Source: Sphaeroforma sirkka (Eukaryota > Opisthokonta > Ichthyosporea > Ichthyophonida). From it: 47,845 bases of DNA. Made by a program: the position numbers and the translations under genes. The stretch spans positions 60,001 to 107,845 of the forward strand of contig LUCW03001364.1 of assembly GCA_001586965.3 (NCBI GenBank), in the 5' to 3' direction. Shown in pieces: positions 1 through 20,800 of this stretch; the first letter of the stretch is position 1, and each line of letters opens with the position of its first letter. The notes under the pieces are model-generated. The model worked only from the letters and a program-made list of their open reading frames with translations, was not told the DNA's origin and searched no databases.

Positions 1-552
1 GTGTGTGTGTGTGTGTGCGTGTGTATGGATGTGTGGATGTGTATATCACAACAGCTATGCTCCCGTACACGTAAGCTGGTACTTTGGCGTATATTCATAT
101 GGGTGTATGTTGTGTGCATGTGTGCATGCATCCATATTGTACCATATACATATGTGAGTCCAGTGCTTGTGTGTTATGTGTATAGCGTGCTTGGGCGTGT
201 GTGCGTGTACAGCTCGTGGCTCTCCCGTTGGTATCGCCTACTGCGCGTCCGTATGCACCGTGTATCTCTTACACAGCCCCTTTCTAAACTACGGACTTGG
301 AACTCTGAGATGCATGCGTATACGTTTACGTATACGTGTTGTGCATATGTATTGTGGTCTGTGTGCGATGCACACTTGGCGTGTGTGTTATTATTTCTGT
401 TTCAGCTGCACCTTGTGTGTGTGTGGTGTACTCGCACAGTCTGCGTGATCCTGTGCCTGGCCCTACCATCAACACCGCATAGATAGCAGCTATCCCCTAA
501 ACCGAAATAGGCTTTGCGTAAAAGCTAACCCCAACACCGCTGTCACGCGCAG
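1..552 (+). other. 3' end of an intron of the ATPase gene
   Basis: TG-rich sequence (microsatellite at 1-25) with no exon-like frame, ending at the acceptor before 553. The open frames here come from TG/TGTATG repeats. Confidence 0.7.
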
Positions 553-11243
<10,691 letters not shown>

Positions 11244-11940
11244 CGAGGGGCTGCGGGTACGTTCGCCTTTGAATTACGCTGCTTGCATTGTTATCACCAG
11301 GATACGGAAGCGAAGTAACAACATTGCACGCAGTGAGAAGTATCGTGTCGCAGCACATCTACTGTATGGCAGTTGCAAGGTTTTGTAGAGAACACTCAAT
11401 AGAAATCACCTATGCTCTACAATTGGCACACATCGCCGCATCGTAAGTCAAACTAGTCCCTCACCGCTTTTTCCGGGCGAAGCTTGACAATTTTTATAGT
11501 GTACGATACCTTTGACATTCAAAGACCGTGAGCAAGGCAAGTCAGGTGTATTTAACGCTGGATCTGACAAACTCTATCTCTACTTTACCTATTAAAGGTA
11601 GATAAAATGTGGTTGAGCGTTTGGTTCTGACTCATCGCCTGTCAACCGAATTTTGTTTTTGTTTTTTTTTGTTTTCTTTTTCTCCCATGTTTTTGCAACT
11701 TATTAGACTTCAATAGGGGTAGACTTCGAATGCACCATGTCCATCTCAGACTAGTCGGACCCAGGGATATGGCGGTAATCATCTATATCGCGGAATAATG
11801 ATGTAGGTATATTGAATTATATAGGCGCTTTTATTTGAGGGGAACATATCTCGCATGGGATCCTTGAAGTTAAAAATATTTGTAATTCAAAGACTCACAT
11901 AGTATGCAATTTTGTATATTATATACTATCCTAAACTATA
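11244..11940. other. Downstream flank of the ATPase gene, no gene seen
   Basis: It contains a T-rich stretch (11,650-11,690) and an ATTAAA at 11,591 that could serve 3' end formation. No frame, RNA gene or repeat is recognisable. Confidence 0.5.
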
Positions 11941-12597
11941 GTTGATCTGTCATTATCGCAACATTACGCACCAATGGAACAATGGATCTCAGCCGCCCGC
12001 TGTACGTTGCATATCCTTTCCCTCACCAGAACACCAACACCCGACAATAGTGCATTACCAGTGATAAACTATGTGATTTGTCCAAAAGTCAATTTGGGGC
12101 CAGCGATGCTGTCCATTCCTAACACTTTATTTTGCACAACTACTATCTTATTTGAAATTATATTGGCATGTCGTCGAGGCCTTTCCATCTAAGGATGGAT
12201 AGTATTTTCGATCAGTCGACATTTGCGGGTCCAGTACAAGCTGAATTTTATTTTGTGGCCTTGGTCATTGTTTGCTTTCAAGTTTGCAGCTCTGACACTG
12301 AGAGGCAAGATTCCGCCTGTTTATACCCTTTCTCGCATAGAGTAAGAAACTAGACACATTACAGCAACATATGTTTGTCTGACAACATTGTCGATAGCAC
12401 TCATAGTACGATTCCATTAACCATGCGTATATATTCCTGGCAGCCGGTTGACGTATGAACGGAATTTAACAAAAGAAAATGATTTGATTCGATTCTTGGG
12501 TCAAATTGGTATTGCATGTCAATGATCATCAAGGTTTAGGTCCAATTCGATTAGCCTAAACCTGTCGCTTCTCTTAGACGAACAGCAATACTTAGTT
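11941..12597 (+). repeat. Diverged pieces of the S repeat family
   Basis: 11,945-12,030 resembles a satellite-unit core (GATCTGTCATTATCGCAACA). 12,290-12,430 matches 13,954-14,100 and 12,443-12,590 matches 14,374-14,520, the shared block between them being absent here. It ends abruptly where the near-identical S copy begins. Confidence 0.75.
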
Positions 12598-12811
12598 TAT
12601 TTTTAACGAATAACACATCAGGGTTCCAAGATGTAGATTACTTTCGGTACAAATTACGAAAGTAATATCTATGTAGCGCATTTCAGTAATTTTGTACAGC
12701 GAATTTGAAATAATCTCACGACATTACATAACGGTATTTTACAGACAAATTCCCATATATTTTTGTAGCAGCTTCTTTGTGTTGTTAACATAGTTCTATC
12801 ATGTCGCAAAT

Positions 12812-13869
12812 ATAGACATTCTTAGTGGTTCTTCGGCTGTACCTCTTAACTTATTGTTATTTTCACCACTTTAAATGATCTGTCGTTAACACAACATTGC
12901 GTGACAATAGTTCTCTGTCGCCCGCGTAGGTTACCTATTCTTCCCCTCACTAGAGAGAAAGCCAATTTTTAACGAATACGGCAAGGTTACAAGTTTTGAT
13001 TACTTTCGGTACAAAATACGAAAATGAATCTATGTAACGTAACTCAGTACTTCTATACATGTATTTGAAGCAATTCATGATATAATGTATTTCTTAGACC
13101 CAGGCAGGTACAGCTGAGCTATCCAGAACACTGTAAACATTATTCAACTGATAAGCATACATATTCCTAGATGTTTTTGTATTATTTTCCCTGAGGTCAT
13201 TTTTACGTACATAATTTCGACATATCCTCTATATAGACATTCTCGGTGGTTCTTAAGTTGTACTTCCCTTTCTTATTATTTTTTTCTCAATTATGAAAGT
13301 GAGATATTGTTGATGCAGGGTTGCGTAACAATGTATCTCGGCCGTCCGTGCATTTTGTATCCCCTTCTCCTTGCTAGAGAAAAGGTTATGTTTCACCAGA
13401 GAACACACAAAGGTTCCAAGTTGTTTACTACTTGCGATACAAATTATGGAAATGATATCTATGTAGCATTTTCGGTAATTTCGGTGGAATCTAAAAAAAT
13501 AATTGTGACTACTTATTTAAAGATTCAGATACGAATAGTTGAGCTAACTAGAGCAGCGTGTACTTTATTTACCTAAACGTTCCCAAATATTTCTTCGGCA
13601 GATTCTAAGTAATATCGGCATGTCTCTCATATAGACTTTTTTTGTTTGGTGGGTTTCAACTCTAAACGTGAGCTATTGTTGACACAACATTGAGAAGTAA
13701 TATATCTTTATCGCCTTGTGTCCACCCTCTCCCCCCTCCCTCACTATGTGAAAGATTCCGAGAAATAGGACACAAAGGTTCCAAGTAGTTGATTAATAAC
13801 GATGCAAAATACGAAAGTACTACAAATGTAGCGTAGTTTTGTATCCGAGTCTTTGGAGTGAGATGCTAT

Positions 13870-13870
<1 letters not shown>
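12812..13870 (+). repeat. Satellite-like tandem array, period about 400 bp (array 1)
   Basis: Units start with TAGACATTCT at about 12,812 and 13,233 and a variant at 13,632. Each contains ACAACATTGCGTAACAATG-like, CTCACTAGAGA-like and TTTCGGTACAAATTACGAAA-like motifs in the same order. Related units occur at 25,930-26,740 and 31,640-33,000. Confidence 0.85.

Positions 13871-13871
<1 letters not shown>

Positions 13872-13918
<47 letters not shown>
13872..13918. repeat. (TA)n microsatellite in S copy 1
   Basis: A pure TA run; its counterpart lies at 33,038-33,087. Confidence 0.97.
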
Positions 13919-13919
<1 letters not shown>

Positions 13920-14883
13920 TAGTATCAATGACGATTGAATTAGGCACCAATGTTTTAGTTCTGACACTTAGAGACTGAAAATATCGCCTGTCCATACTCT
14001 TCCTCGCATAGAGTAAGAAACTAGGCACATTACTGCAACGTATGTTTGTCTGACAACCTTGTCGATAGCACTCACAATACGATTCCATTAACCATGCGCA
14101 CATGTCGCGGTCGGACATATTTTCGTAACTGTATTCTAAAGAAAAAATGGTAAATCTAGTGGTTCGTTAAAATCAACGGGTTCTATCAAATGGAATGCAA
14201 CTAGTAAATTTGTTTCACGGATATGAATATAAAGATATCGATACAAACAACGATCAGAATCAGAATCTGACCCAACTCGTGCTCTCGGTCGTCGTTAAAT
14301 AGAAATAGCTTGAAAGTCAATTTTACGACTGAGTGATCAGACTGGTCTTTGTCTCTCAATAAGATAGTTCAAGGCAGCCGGTTAACATATGAACGGAATT
14401 TATTAAATTGAAAAGATCTGATTCGATTCTGGGGTCAAATTGGTATTACATGTCGTTGCTCATCAACGTCTAGGTCCAATTCAATTGGCCTAAACCTGTC
14501 GCTCCCCTCAGACGAACAGCAATACTTGGTACCAGTAAAGTTGGATCAACGCACAATCGCTCACCGAGCGTTGCCAGGAGAAACAGGTTCTCATTTAATA
14601 CAGCTCCGAAATTTCAGCAAACGACATGCGTACTGACGATCGTCATACTGGTTTTATTTTTTTGTGTATTAGGTTGCCAACGTTCAATGTAACGTACCAA
14701 AAAGACAAACTCGTAATATAGGTAAGGAATAAATTCGCGTATACTGGTTGAACTGAACGATAGTCGGCGATATTTGAGAGACAGGGTGTATCTAGCGCCT
14801 CACATCTCATACGCTACGTAATTGATTGATCCTACGCAACTTCAACCATGATCTCGATTTTTTTTTTCGTAACGATAAACACT

Positions 14884-15210
14884 TCATCCCTGCAATGCAC
14901 GCGTCAACCTCGGTATGCCATCTCCGTCACCGGAACTATTTCTAAAACATCCGTTGTATTTGAATTTCCTACTGCGATCCGAAGTCAGTAGCGCCTGTAT
15001 TAGACTGCCGCTTAATAGCATATGTTTACTACTCAATTCATATTTGAATGAAGGGAGATTGAATAAGGATACGTACCAATTGGGCATCAACTGTTGATAA
15101 GTCTGCATCCAGAAAATCTGACTCGTACATTCATCAGAACCCTGTCGAAGTCTCCTTAGCCCACCGCGAGATTTATTTGGAATGCTTAATAATAATAAAA
15201 AACTTTTCAC
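14884..15210 (-). CDS. Hypothetical frame in S copy 1
   Basis: A 108-codon minus-strand frame shared with S copy 2, where it is longer (34,051-34,431). An A-run length difference changes the start. No domain is recognised. It may be chance; only its presence in both copies speaks for it, and near-identity of the copies makes that weak. Confidence 0.15.
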   Translation of the reverse strand: MKSFLLLLSIPNKSRGGLRRLRQGSDECTSQIFWMQTYQQLMPNWYVSLFNLPSFKYELSSKHMLLSGSLIQALLTSDRSRKFKYNGCFRNSSGDGDGIPRLTRALQG

Positions 15211-15463
15211 ACATTGCGTAGACTCGTTCGTCCGTATGATGTAAATTATTTATAAAATGCTGCACATGGCCGGACTCGATATGGTATACAAGAGGTCCTT
15301 CTACTCTCCTGTCCGATCACGTATATTTAAAACTATTTAAACGTATCCAGCCATGTTTATTATAAAATCAAAAACTAATTTTTCCTTTTCACATCACACC
15401 AGCATGTCTCGCAATGGTAAATAGTTGAAATACTAATTAGGAAAAGATCTCAAAAGGGACAGG

Positions 15464-15571
15464 AGCGAGATGACCGAGTTGGTTAAGGTGCTAGCTTAAG
15501 GTGGGAATAACTTCTGTACCAATAATACGCTAGTCTCTTCGGAGGCGCGGGTTCAAATCCCGTTCTCGTCA
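15464..15571 (+). tRNA. tRNA-Leu(AAG) with 26-nt intron, copy 1
   Basis: The cloverleaf is visible. D arm TGACCGAGTTGGTTAAGG; anticodon stem CTAGC/GCTAG with perfect pairs; anticodon AAG at 15,498-15,500; intron 15,502-15,527 after position 37, containing CTT that can pair with the anticodon; long variable arm CTC-TTCG-GAG typical of Leu; T arm GCGGG-TTCAAAT-CCCGT; discriminator A. The A box and B box (GGTTCAAATCC) lie inside. Acceptor pairs 3-7 are good, but pair 1 is A-C and pair 2 G-T, which weakens it. A shifted stem would give anticodon TAA (also Leu), but it fits less well and lacks intron pairing. Confidence 0.85.
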
Positions 15572-15573
15572 AC

Positions 15574-15582
15574 TTTTTTTTT
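15574..15582 (+). terminator. Pol III T-run terminator
   Basis: Nine T residues two bases after the discriminator base of the tRNA-Leu gene, as expected for RNA polymerase III termination. Confidence 0.8.
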
Positions 15583-15639
15583 GTTAATTTTTTTTTCCGC
15601 ATTCTAGCTCTGAAATCGCGAATGTTTTGTAAATCATTC

Positions 15640-15985
15640 GTAGTCTACTGACGTAAGCTCACCCTTTATAAGTGACGGCTGTATCCACTTACATCTCATG
15701 CTTCTATACTGCCTATATCTCAATCCCGGCTCACTAAGATCATCCCACACCTAAATGTGTTGATCAGATTTTATCTAGGACAAACAAAACTGACACTGTC
15801 TGGAGAAAAGAGAATATATCCTAAGTCTTCGCCCTAGTTCGTGAGCTGTATCGACTCACAATCTTCGTGGTTCTATACTACCCATATCTCAATCCAGTTC
15901 TATAAGATTATCTCACAACTGAATGCGGTGATCAGTTGTTACCTATGCCAAAAGATCCGACACTGTCTATAGATATGGCAATTTA
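15640..15985 (+). repeat. Two tandem about 180-bp units downstream of the tRNA
   Basis: 15,640-15,800 and 15,830-15,985 share TTCGTAGT/TTCGTGAG-like starts, TTCTATACT(G/A)CC(T/C)ATATCTCAATCC and GA(C/T)CAG... GACACTGTCT. A third, diverged copy lies at 35,025-35,150. Confidence 0.75.
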
Positions 15986-16850
15986 ACAATACACTATTAG
16001 TCTAGTTGACAGAGAAACATCAACGGTGGTGGAGATTATTAGACATTTTTACTGCTTCTCAACCCCGTGGTGATATTGGCATGGATGCCCACGGATAACA
16101 ATTATTTTTTGAGAGAATCGTATTCCCAAGATGATGACTATTCCAAACTGGTTCCGCAGTTGTCATGTCCTATTCACGTTTTCTATATTAAATATTGTTA
16201 TAGTACATGTATACCTTGTTTTTTTTAGCTGGACTGTGATCCAGCTGCAAACCGTTTGTGCATCGAACACCATATTCGTATTCGACAAGTATGAACAGTG
16301 GTAAATCAGTTTGTCATATCCTCAATACTGTTTCTGCTCTCCTACTGAAACTCAAGTCGTGTGTTTCTTTTCTGGTGGAGTGTTTCTTCTCGGTTATTAT
16401 CACGAAAATCTTTATTTATGGGGAAATCTAAATTTTACTGGAACATCTTGATGAATCTCCATAAATACTTCAAGTTTGATGAAACATCAAGATATAAATA
16501 ATTGAATCAAAAGATATTTGTAAACAGGACGCCGGAATCGCTTTCAACACGAACTTGTATTCCAATATCGTGGCCTAAGACCTGCCACCGATATCAGGGA
16601 TGGTGAAATGCAAACACATAGATACAAGTATTCCACTGGAAAGACTGTGTGAATGTGAAAAATAATGAAGAGAGTTGACGGAGGTGCTCAAATTAAGGTT
16701 CTTGTATATGACAATCTCGCAGATTGTTATTCTTTACTACTACTTATAATCGCAGGTGATAGCCTTACAAGCTAAACTCCCTGAGAAATAGATGACTCGC
16801 AAAGGGCGAGTCATATTTTGTCACTCCGACCCTCATTGTGTGTAATTTTA
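15986..16850. other. Anonymous AT-rich stretch with one perfect hairpin
   Basis: No gene is seen. At 16,792-16,814 there is a perfect 9-bp inverted repeat, ATGACTCGC / GCGAGTCAT, with a 5-nt loop. Confidence 0.5.
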
Positions 16851-17047
16851 CTGCGTTTAAAAACGTTCAAACTTGCACATTTTGGATGTCACATTCATTT
16901 AATTGTACTCAATTCCAAGCGCTAGTGTAGCTGACGACAGTGGCCGAGCAATTACACGTTGTGCTGGCCTCAATATAAAAGTTATTGCTTGTGAAAAGAA
17001 AAAACAGAATTTGTGTAGTCAGCGTAGATGCAAGACGGGGGGAAGGT

Positions 17048-17262
17048 TTCATTGGTCAGCTATAAATAGAACACGGTAATTGTTGCCAAAACAGACAACA
17101 CTCGGAGTGCACTGTCTCCACCGCTTACAGATCTACTAATCGGTTGGATGCAATAGTGTTCGATTCTCTCGGGTACTTCTTTAGTGGGCTATAAAGGAAT
17201 ACACCCGCGCTCATGCACGATAAAGTGGTGCCGAGAGTTCATTGGCCGGCTAAAAATAGAAA
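17048..17262 (+). promoter_or_regulatory. Three repeated ATTGG + TATA-box promoter-like modules
   Basis: CATTGGTCAGCTATAAATAG at 17,050, AGTGGGCTATAAAGG near 17,183 and CATTGGCCGGCTAAAAATAG at 17,240. The first and third are 190 bp apart and carry an inverted CCAAT box about 10 bp before a TATA box. They could drive transcription of repeat A to the right; inferred from motif layout only. Confidence 0.45.
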
Positions 17263-17297
17263 ACGCTGCAGGGTAAAAATAGAAACACGGGCAGACT

Positions 17298-18036
17298 AGT
17301 ATGCTCCGGAGTAGTCTCGGCGTATAGCACGCTGTGTCCTACAGAACAGCCACCACGGTAAACCCAAGCAAAAACCCTAAAGCCATTCGTTGAATATACA
17401 TGCACTACCTGTTAGAGTACAATGTAGTAGACTTTAAATAAAGTGCTAATGTATATATTTATTTCTGACCTCACCTTTGGTTTTATACCTAAGGTGTTTG
17501 TGCTAGTGTTCAGCCGCTTGTGCTGGCCAGGGTAAAGACTCATATTGCCAGTATGAGAAACCTTATGCAGAACACTAACACTTCGATGCTTTTCTATTTC
17601 AACTTCTCTGCAACTAAATCTCACGCTGATCACATGATGCCTTTCCGCATAGGTTGTTATGATCCGGAGTAGTATGCTCCGGAGTAGTCTCGGCGTATAG
17701 CACGCTGTGTCCTACAGAACAGCCACCACGGTAAACCCAAGCAAGCAAAAAACCCTAAAGCCATTCGTTGAATATACATGCACTACCTGTTAGAGTACAA
17801 TGTAGTAGACTTTAAATAAAGTGCTAATGTATATATTTATTTCTGACCTCACCTTTGGTTTTATACCTAAGGTGTTTGTGCTAGTGTTCAGCCGCTTGGG
17901 CTGGCCAGGGTAAAGACTCATATTGCCAGTATGAGAAACCTTATGCGGAACACTAACACTTCGATGCTTTTCTATTTCAACTTCTCTGCAACTAAATCTC
18001 ACGCTGATCACATGATGCCTTTCCGCATAGGTTGTG
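17298..18036 (+). repeat. Repeat A: two tandem about 373-bp units
   Basis: Units start with AGTATGCTCCGGAGTAGTCT at 17,298 and 17,671 and differ by only a few bases, so the duplication is recent. The 3' half of the unit reappears in reverse orientation at 25,680-25,900 and 29,880-30,110. Confidence 0.9.
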
Positions 18037-18059
18037 ACTCACATAGAACCGCAGCTATT

Positions 18060-18303
18060 ATTAGAATGTTGCGGTTGACAGGCTTAATCCACTCTCGGGA
18101 ATCGGTTGAGAAACTTATTCTGCTCTCGGAAGTCGGTTAAGTGATAACTCAACTCTTGAGAGTAATTTGAGCAATTTGATTAGCTCTCGGGAGTGAGCTA
18201 ACTCTGATGACTTAGCTCTCAGGAGTGAGCTGACTCTGATGACTTCCATAAACCAAAGATGGTTTCTTGCTATAAATCTGACTTGAGACCTGTGGTCTCT
18301 CAC
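18060..18303 (+). repeat. Repeat A tail: CTCTCGGGAGT minisatellite and tip
   Basis: About six copies of a TCTCGGGAGTnnGnT unit at 18,090-18,235, then GACTTGAGACCTGTGGTCTC at the tip. The same order appears inverted at 29,655-29,850 (about three to four units) and 25,510-25,615 (about two units). Confidence 0.8.
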
Positions 18304-18716
18304 TACCCCATATGAATACGGAAGACCTTGACTTGCTGGGTCGATAAAAGCGTACCGGTATTTATATATTTATTTTGGAAACCTTAGTATTCCCACTGAA
18401 GAGTATAATTCGCAACCGATCACAGGGTGATAGCCAGAATATGAATGTGCAGTCAATAAAACAAATCCGCGTGACCGAAAGTGCCACAGCTGGCGAACCA
18501 ATATCAGCATGAGTGCAAATTGTTTTTCAGTCAAGGCGCGCTCAAAGAGAATACTATTTGCAACTTACTTGTCCTCGAGCAATTTCGAACTCTCAAATGC
18601 AAAACTAAACTATAATAGGAGTACGAAAGTGTTGAACGCGCAATACAACAGCCCTCAAAATGTTGTCAGAAACTCTATTAGGCTTCTAAAACCCTAAAAC
18701 TCTGAGCATTAACTCG

Positions 18717-18800
18717 GCCAACAGCAACTTCCGTTACCATTACCATGTTACGACTTATTCCAAATTGCAAGGTTCACACTAAATTAACTATCCACTAACT
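18717..18800 (-). rRNA. Possible fragment of mitochondrial-type SSU rRNA 3' end
   Basis: The minus strand reads AAGTCGTAACATGGTAA at 18,740-18,756, followed by TGGTAACGGAAGTTGCTG and TTGG. This is the pattern of SSU rRNA 3' ends, and the 'ACATGG' variant is typical of mitochondrial SSU rRNA. The universal decoding-region sequence that should lie upstream is not seen, so only a scrap is present. It would be a nuclear mitochondrial insertion, or chance. Confidence 0.35.
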
Positions 18801-18909
18801 TACTATCGTCCCGGATCTAGGGTCTATAAAATAGACTTTACTCTCCCCGGAGGGGTCAAGAGGCCCAGAAGGCTACCACTATATTGGAACCATTCCTTCA
18901 GTTGATATG

Positions 18910-20800
18910 ACAGATATTGGTAAAGTTGGTTCCGCTATTTCAATGTTTTCCAATGAACTAAATTGTAGGTATAGACCTTCGACGTACCCAGAATTGTTTT
19001 TCTAACTAGAGCAGCAGTCACGCACATGCACGATAGTGTAGTACCGATGGCCTCGTCGTCGACGCTTCTGACGTTCACGAATAGGAACATGCTTCAAATA
19101 CAATTTGAGAAGCCAAATTAAAAACTAATTGGCAAACATGTTTCACGTGTAGTTGTCTGCCTAGAACATTAGATGTGCCTGGGCAATAGGCTGCTTACAA
19201 ATCAGTTTCTATCCATCGTCCACCCTTATTTTCTTGAAGCAGCTCACTTTCCATAGTACGCCACGCCAGCCGAACGCAAAGCAAACGAATCTATCCCTGA
19301 CAATACGACGACTCTATTATCGCGCGCTAGTCGACCAAACCGCCGGCGAATGATGTCGCGGGCACGTATCCTAGTACCATGGCCGACACTGATGCCTCTG
19401 AACTCACTAGCTAGGAAGCAGGCACGCAGCACCAGAAGATTTCTCTAATATTGTAATCATGTTAAGGTTCTAAATTAGTAGCCTTACACGAGGAACTCGC
19501 CAACCGCAGCGAAATCCAAGTCAGCAAGATTTAGCACCTAGCAACAATTTAGAGATCGAGATGCGAACCATTCATAAATCCAAAGATGAGATGAGACGGA
19601 AATTGCGTGTGTGAATGTCTCCCCCCATAGCTTGATAGGTTAAAGGTACATGCATCAGGTATACCCGTCTCGATATATATCAATTAACTAACACTTCGAG
19701 CCCCCGCACTGAGTGGCTTCCCAATACAGGGGAACAGCATATACCCTTCACAGACGTTTTCAACACATGGACTGCAAATAATCGACAAGACAACACCTGC
19801 TCACCAATCGACAGCATCTAGTGGCATTTAAGACAGTCGCAGAGGCATTCGAGACGGTCATACGCATACGTCGGAGAAAAAAAAATACAATATTCGGCAG
19901 GGATCACCAACTCACTCCCGACACGTGTGAGAACCATACTCGTCTCAATGACACTGAGATCGCCATGAGCAAATGTGTTAACACAAAAATGTACCAGCGC
20001 GTACCGGATACTGCATTGGCCACACACACCCTGGCAGAATCGTCAACAAGCGACTCAGCGACCGCAATTAAGATTGCAGATTGAAACAATCGCTCTAGCA
20101 GTCACGCAAATAATCGCCCTCTGAAACAAGTAAGGAACAAAGCAACTCGTAGAACCTCGGTGTTGGCAAACGCTCATCGTTCGATACTGTCAATGATGTA
20201 ACATTCTAATATGCAAGTCTCCCAAAAAAGACCATGAATGACAGTGTTTGTTTTGGTTCCCTTATCTGAGATCCAAACTCTCTCGACTCGATTAAAAACG
20301 GTATTCTATGTCCAGTAAAAAGACATTTCTGTGCTTACAAATGAAGCAACAATTAGTTGTCAAAGAGAAGAGCAAACCTAACCATGTAATTCACAAAAAT
20401 AGCCCCTACAATGCTGACCCTGCACTGGCCCACGTCTAACTGCAAGAAAAACTCGGGGATGACACTGTCTTTGACATCGTTCAGTGTATCGAAAAATAGC
20501 AATATTAAGGTAGCTTAATAGTATTGATGCAATAGTATCAGTCCCATTGGTGCGCCTATTTCTGGGGTTAGAATGGAACTAATGTAAAAGGTATTAGAAA
20601 GTAATATCCGTGTAGCATCTAGGGACCAGATTATCAGAGAAGCCAATCCAAACCCAAGATTATTCAATACTGAGTTTTGGATCCAGGATCCAGTATTTCC
20701 GATATTAGTGATCAGAAATATAGCGGACCCCCGTGTGAAAGAGAAACACTCAAGTAGTATAATTTGGGTATAATGCAAAAATACTAAACACAAAAGGACT
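18910..20800. other. Unassigned relic sequence between repeat A and the A/C-rich block
   Basis: A GC-richer patch at 19,240-19,435 has a 62-codon minus frame (…VVVLSGIDSFALRSAGVAYYG) that I do not recognise. Plus-strand 20,600-20,780 has an open run of about 60 codons (…NPRLFNTEFWIQDPVF…) without a start. Neither matches a known family by eye. Confidence 0.3.

Larger units (their letters stand above)
12598..15798 (+). repeat. 3.2-kb direct repeat S, copy 1
   Basis: It is near-identical to 31,772-34,960. By eye the differences are a few substitutions and length changes in T or A runs. It holds three satellite units, a TA microsatellite, a tRNA-Leu gene and a following tandem repeat. The inner (right) edge continues smoothly into the next tandem unit, while the left edge cuts a satellite unit. 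Confidence 0.95.

Noticed and set aside
13744..14118. 124-codon minus frame (and its copy at 33,033-33,416)
   Set aside because: A large part is Ile-Tyr repeat from the TA microsatellite, and the rest lies in the S repeat with no recognisable content.
15497..15499. Anticodon TAA for the tRNA-Leu
   Set aside because: It would need a stem with a G-T pair, remove position 26 and leave no anticodon-intron pairing; AAG with a perfect stem fits better. Both would be Leu.
20515..20793. Hydrophobic minus-strand frame with ILTPEIGAP as a mitochondrial cox3 piece
   Set aside because: The residues around it do not follow Cox3, and the plus strand bias explains the open minus frame.
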